From Candidatus Sulfopaludibacter sp. SbA3 (GTDB lineage: Bacteria > Acidobacteriota > Vicinamibacteria > Vicinamibacterales > UBA2999): a DNA stretch of 8,147 nucleotides. The DNA lies in contig CAMBHC010000106.1 of the NCBI GenBank assembly GCA_945866285.1, forward strand, positions 1-8,147, written 5' to 3'. The stretch's first letter is position 1. The number at the start of each line of letters is the position of its first letter. Made by a program: the position numbers and the translations under genes. Of this stretch, positions 5,480 through 8,147 are shown in pieces. A model generated the notes under the pieces. That model saw only the letters and a list, made by a program, of their open reading frames with translations, did no database searches and was not told the DNA's origin.

Positions 5480-5531
5480 GTAGAGCCGACGGCCCCAGGC
5501 CGCGATCCCAAGGGACCGCGGCCTGGTGGCC
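5480..5531. terminator. Long GC-rich hairpin at the receptor gene's 3' end, GTAGAG-tagged
   Basis: CCAGGCCGCG (5495-5504) pairs perfectly with CGCGGCCTGG (5517-5526). The stem continues inward with TCCC/GGGA (5506-5509, 5512-5515) after one A-C mismatch, and outward with GGCC/GGCC (5491-5494, 5528-5531) past one bulged T. It lies 14 nt beyond the receptor's stop codon on the minus strand and probably terminates it; the minus-strand sequence after it has only CTACTTT. The element begins GTAGAG (5480-5485), the same tag as the palindrome at 226-248. Confidence 0.55.
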
Positions 5532-5544
5532 AGGCGCCATTCGC

Positions 5545-8147
5545 CTAGAACAGGAACTTCGCTGCCAACTGCACGTTGAACGGCTCGCCGGCGCCAATGC
5601 CAGGCGCGCCGTTGGCGTTGCGCGTGTTGGTCATCAGGCCGAAGCTCGTCGAGCTCGACATGACCACGCCCGGGTTGGCCCAGTTGGTCGTATTCAACAG
5701 GTTGAAGATCTCGAAACGCAGCTGCAGCGAGGTGCCGCCGCTGAGCTTCGTGGTCTTGAACAGCGACAGGTCGACGGTCCTGAACCCTGGGCCATACAGC
5801 GCATTGCGCGCCAGGGTTCCGTAAGTGCCCGCCGCCGGCGCCGCGAACGCCGCCGGGTTGAAATACTGGAACGACTGTGGCGTCGATGGCTGCGTGATGC
5901 CGGCGTAGGGATCGCCGATCTGGTTGGGCCGATCCTGCCGCTCACCCGTGCCGCTGTTGTCGGTTCCGGTCGTGATGTTGAAAGGCGTCCCGCTCTGCAG
6001 CGTCACGATCGTGTTGAGCTGCCAGCCGTCTCCCAACCGCCCCGAGCCGAACGCCGGGAGGTTGTACGTGAAGCCGGCCGTCACGACGTGTCGGATGTCG
6101 AACGCGGCATTGCCCCAGTCGGCCTCGATGTCGTACGAATTGAGCGGCAGCGTGTTCCTCGCTTCTGAGCCATTGTCCATCGCATGTCCCAGCGTGTAGT
6201 TCAGGCGGCCCGAGAGGCCGTGCCACTGGCTCTGGACCAGCGACATCTGCAGCGAGTTGTACTCCGAGCGGCCAATCGACTCGAGCATGTTGATCGCGCC
6301 CAGCTCCGGATACCGCGTCGCGTACGGCCGGCGCGCCTGCGACAGGCTGGTTCCGGCGGTCGGCTGGTTGATGTCGCGCATCAGTGCCAGGCGGTGGCCC
6401 CTCGTCCCGACGTAGCCCACCTGCACGATGGTCGAGGGGCCGATCTGCTGCTCGACGTTCACGTTGAAGTTGACGACGTACGACAACTTCAGGTCCTGGC
6501 TCACGCCAAACGCGCCGTACGGCGGCACCGACGTCGTGCCGAAGATCGGCACGTCTTTGGTGACCGTCTGCCGGCGCTGCGTGATCGAGTACACCGGCGT
6601 CTCGCCGCCAGGGTTGTTGCCGACCCCAAGCGCCCCGCCGTTGGCGAAGCCGGTGTTCGCCGTGAAGAACGCGACCGCAAACATGTCGTAGAAGAGGCCG
6701 TAGCTGCCACGAATCACGGTCTTGCGGCTTTCGGTGGGCACCCAGGCGAAGCCCGCGCGTGGCGAGATCGCGTCCTTCTGGGACGGGTACAGCGAATCCG
6801 TCGACACCATGCCCTGGTCGGGCAGGAAGTTGGTGAGCTTCGCGTCGCTGGCGCCCAGGACACCCGGCAGCGTGTAGCGCGCGCCGAAATTGAGCGTCAG
6901 GCTCGGCGTGGCGGACCACACGTCCTGGAAGAACAAGTCGACGGAGTTCTGGAAGTAGTCGTGGCGCGTGTTGCCCTGGACGATGATGCCCGTCACGTAG
7001 CTGCCGGCCATGAAATCGGCCAGCGACTTGAGCGCCGCACTCGCCTGCGCCGTCGGCAGCGAGGCCCACGGGCCGACCGTGCCGTCATACGTGAAGGTGC
7101 CGCGCTTGTTGCTGTCGTAGAAGATGTTCAGGTCCGCCAGCCGGAACTCGCCGCCGAACTTGAGCTGATGCGCGCCCCGTGCGTACGACATGTTGTTGGT
7201 GAAGTGCAGCGTCTTGTCGATGCGGCCCAGGGGCTGCGTGCCTCCCACTGCGGCAAACCCGTTGATGGTGACATTGGGCGGCCCGGCCAGGGCGGGATCG
7301 GTCACGCCGGTGTTGAAGCCCATCGCGATCGGATTGGCCGAAGTGTCGTTCGAGTTGAACGTCTGCTTGAAGTAGTTGAAGCCGACCACGAGCTGATTCA
7401 CGAGGCGCGACGTCAACACCGACGTGGAGACCAGCGACACGTTGTGCATGCGGCTCGGCACCGCCTGGAAGTACGCCAGGTACGGTGAGTTGGTGGTCGC
7501 GACCTGGTCGCCACCGCCGCCGAAATACCGCGACGACAAGCCGTACTTCTCGTTGAACTGCTGGTCGATCTTGAAGATCCCGTTGGCGCTGTCGTAGGTG
7601 TTGTTGTCGGTGCTCACGAAGTTCTGGGCGATCGCCGGGCCGGTCCGGCTTTCCTGGGGCCAGAGCGCCAGCATGTTCACGGCCACCGGATTCACCGGCA
7701 CGTTGAACTGATTCAGCAGCTGGGTCGCGTTCGCCACCCACGCATTCGACGGCGCCGTCGTCGGGATGGTGTTGCCGGCGGTCAGCTTCTGGATTTCGAG
7801 GGTCGTGAAGAAGAATGCCTTGTTCCTGACAATCGGACCGCCGGTCGAGAAGCCGTACTGGTTGTTGCGAATCGGCCGCTTCGGCGTGCCGGGCGCCGCC
7901 ACCGGCGAGCTCGCGGCCAGCTTCTCGTTACGGTTGAAGTAGTAGCCGCTGCCGTGAAAGACGTTGGTGCCCGACTTGATGACGAGGTTCACGGTGGAGC
8001 CGGCGTTGCGCCCCGTTTCCGCCTGCCCGCCCGACTGCACCGAGAACTGATCGATCGCCTCGATCGGGAGGAGCGTGCCGGCGATGCCGGAGACGCCGCC
8101 CTGGTTCACCGCCGCGGTGTTCTGGAAAGCGTCGTTGTTGTCGGCGC
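5545..8147 (-). CDS. Oar-like TonB-dependent receptor, C-terminal part (5' end outside window)
   Basis: The visible 866 residues cover part of the plug and the whole outer-membrane beta-barrel of an Oar-like TonB-dependent receptor, the large family expanded in Acidobacteriota. The frame is open to the right edge (first full codon 8145-8143) and ends in TAG at 5547-5545. Plug motifs are I-E-A-I-D-Q-F-S-V-Q-S, G-R-N-A-G-S-T-V-N-L and S-G-T-N-x-F-H-G-S. Barrel motifs include F-F-F-T-T-L-E, F-G-G-E-F-R, F-F-Q-D-V-W, L-N-F-G-A-R-Y, S-P-R-A-G-F-A-W and R-G-S-Y-G-L-F-Y-D. It ends L-R-F-E-I-F-N-L-L-N-T-T-N-W then F-N-V-Q-L-A-A-K-F-L-F; the terminal Phe is the usual BAM recognition signal. The N-terminal signal peptide and carboxypeptidase-like regulatory domain expected in this family lie beyond the window. 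Substrate cannot be told; the family is often linked to glycans or large organic molecules. Confidence 0.93.
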   Translation of the reverse strand, partial: ADNNDAFQNTAAVNQGGVSGIAGTLLPIEAIDQFSVQSGGQAETGRNAGSTVNLVIKSGTNVFHGSGYYFNRNEKLAASSPVAAPGTPKRPIRNNQYGFSTGGPIVRNKAFFFTTLEIQKLTAGNTIPTTAPSNAWVANATQLLNQFNVPVNPVAVNMLALWPQESRTGPAIAQNFVSTDNNTYDSANGIFKIDQQFNEKYGLSSRYFGGGGDQVATTNSPYLAYFQAVPSRMHNVSLVSTSVLTSRLVNQLVVGFNYFKQTFNSNDTSANPIAMGFNTGVTDPALAGPPNVTINGFAAVGGTQPLGRIDKTLHFTNNMSYARGAHQLKFGGEFRLADLNIFYDSNKRGTFTYDGTVGPWASLPTAQASAALKSLADFMAGSYVTGIIVQGNTRHDYFQNSVDLFFQDVWSATPSLTLNFGARYTLPGVLGASDAKLTNFLPDQGMVSTDSLYPSQKDAISPRAGFAWVPTESRKTVIRGSYGLFYDMFAVAFFTANTGFANGGALGVGNNPGGETPVYSITQRRQTVTKDVPIFGTTSVPPYGAFGVSQDLKLSYVVNFNVNVEQQIGPSTIVQVGYVGTRGHRLALMRDINQPTAGTSLSQARRPYATRYPELGAINMLESIGRSEYNSLQMSLVQSQWHGLSGRLNYTLGHAMDNGSEARNTLPLNSYDIEADWGNAAFDIRHVVTAGFTYNLPAFGSGRLGDGWQLNTIVTLQSGTPFNITTGTDNSGTGERQDRPNQIGDPYAGITQPSTPQSFQYFNPAAFAAPAAGTYGTLARNALYGPGFRTVDLSLFKTTKLSGGTSLQLRFEIFNLLNTTNWANPGVVMSSSTSFGLMTNTRNANGAPGIGAGEPFNVQLAAKFLF

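Noticed and set aside
1..8147. CRISPR arrays, tRNA or rRNA genes, insertion sequences or transposases
   Set aside because: No regularly spaced repeats, RNA gene signatures or transposase motifs were found on either strand.

Overview
This is a GC-rich bacterial window that most resembles an Acidobacteriota genome of the Vicinamibacteria type. The reasons are a very large Oar-like TonB-dependent receptor, a cytochrome b plus multiheme cytochrome c pair, a YIP1-family membrane protein, and short GTAGAG-tagged palindromes of a kind I associate with that group. The taxonomic call is an inference; no marker gene is present.

Layout, left to right. (1) 2-1496, plus strand: the C-terminal end of a membrane cytochrome b, overlapping by 20 nt a nine-heme, membrane-anchored cytochrome c. 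Together they look like the distal end of a quinol-oxidising bc-type operon. (2) A strong bidirectional hairpin terminator at 1590-1624 separates this from two minus-strand genes: an exported beta-class carbonic anhydrase (1639-2289) and an exported multicopper oxidase (2512-3951). (3) A 209-nt divergent region (3952-4160) carries an 11-of-12 match to the sigma-54 promoter core, pointing right. (4) 4161-5279, plus strand: a YIP1-family membrane protein, then a CopG/DUF411 copper-binding protein. (5) 5280-5544 holds no recognisable gene but has nested and stacked hairpins. (6) 5545-8147, minus strand: the C-terminal 866 residues of an Oar-like TonB-dependent receptor that runs off the right edge.

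The most notable object is the CopG/DUF411 gene. Its reading frame is intact over 160 codons except for one UGA, which sits exactly where the family has the first cysteine of its C-G-C-C metal site. A stem-loop begins 10 nt after that UGA, and its apical loop begins 18 nt after it. The simplest exciting reading is an unrecognised selenoprotein, with selenocysteine as one of four copper-cluster ligands. The dull alternatives are a nonsense mutation or a sequence error. None of the other six genes in the window ends in UGA.

Functionally the window is mostly cell-envelope redox and metal handling: quinol oxidation and electron transfer (cytochromes b and c), copper oxidation and binding (multicopper oxidase, CopG/DUF411), periplasmic CO2/bicarbonate conversion, and outer-membrane uptake. 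Only the cytochrome pair is clearly one operon; links between the others are inferred from proximity.
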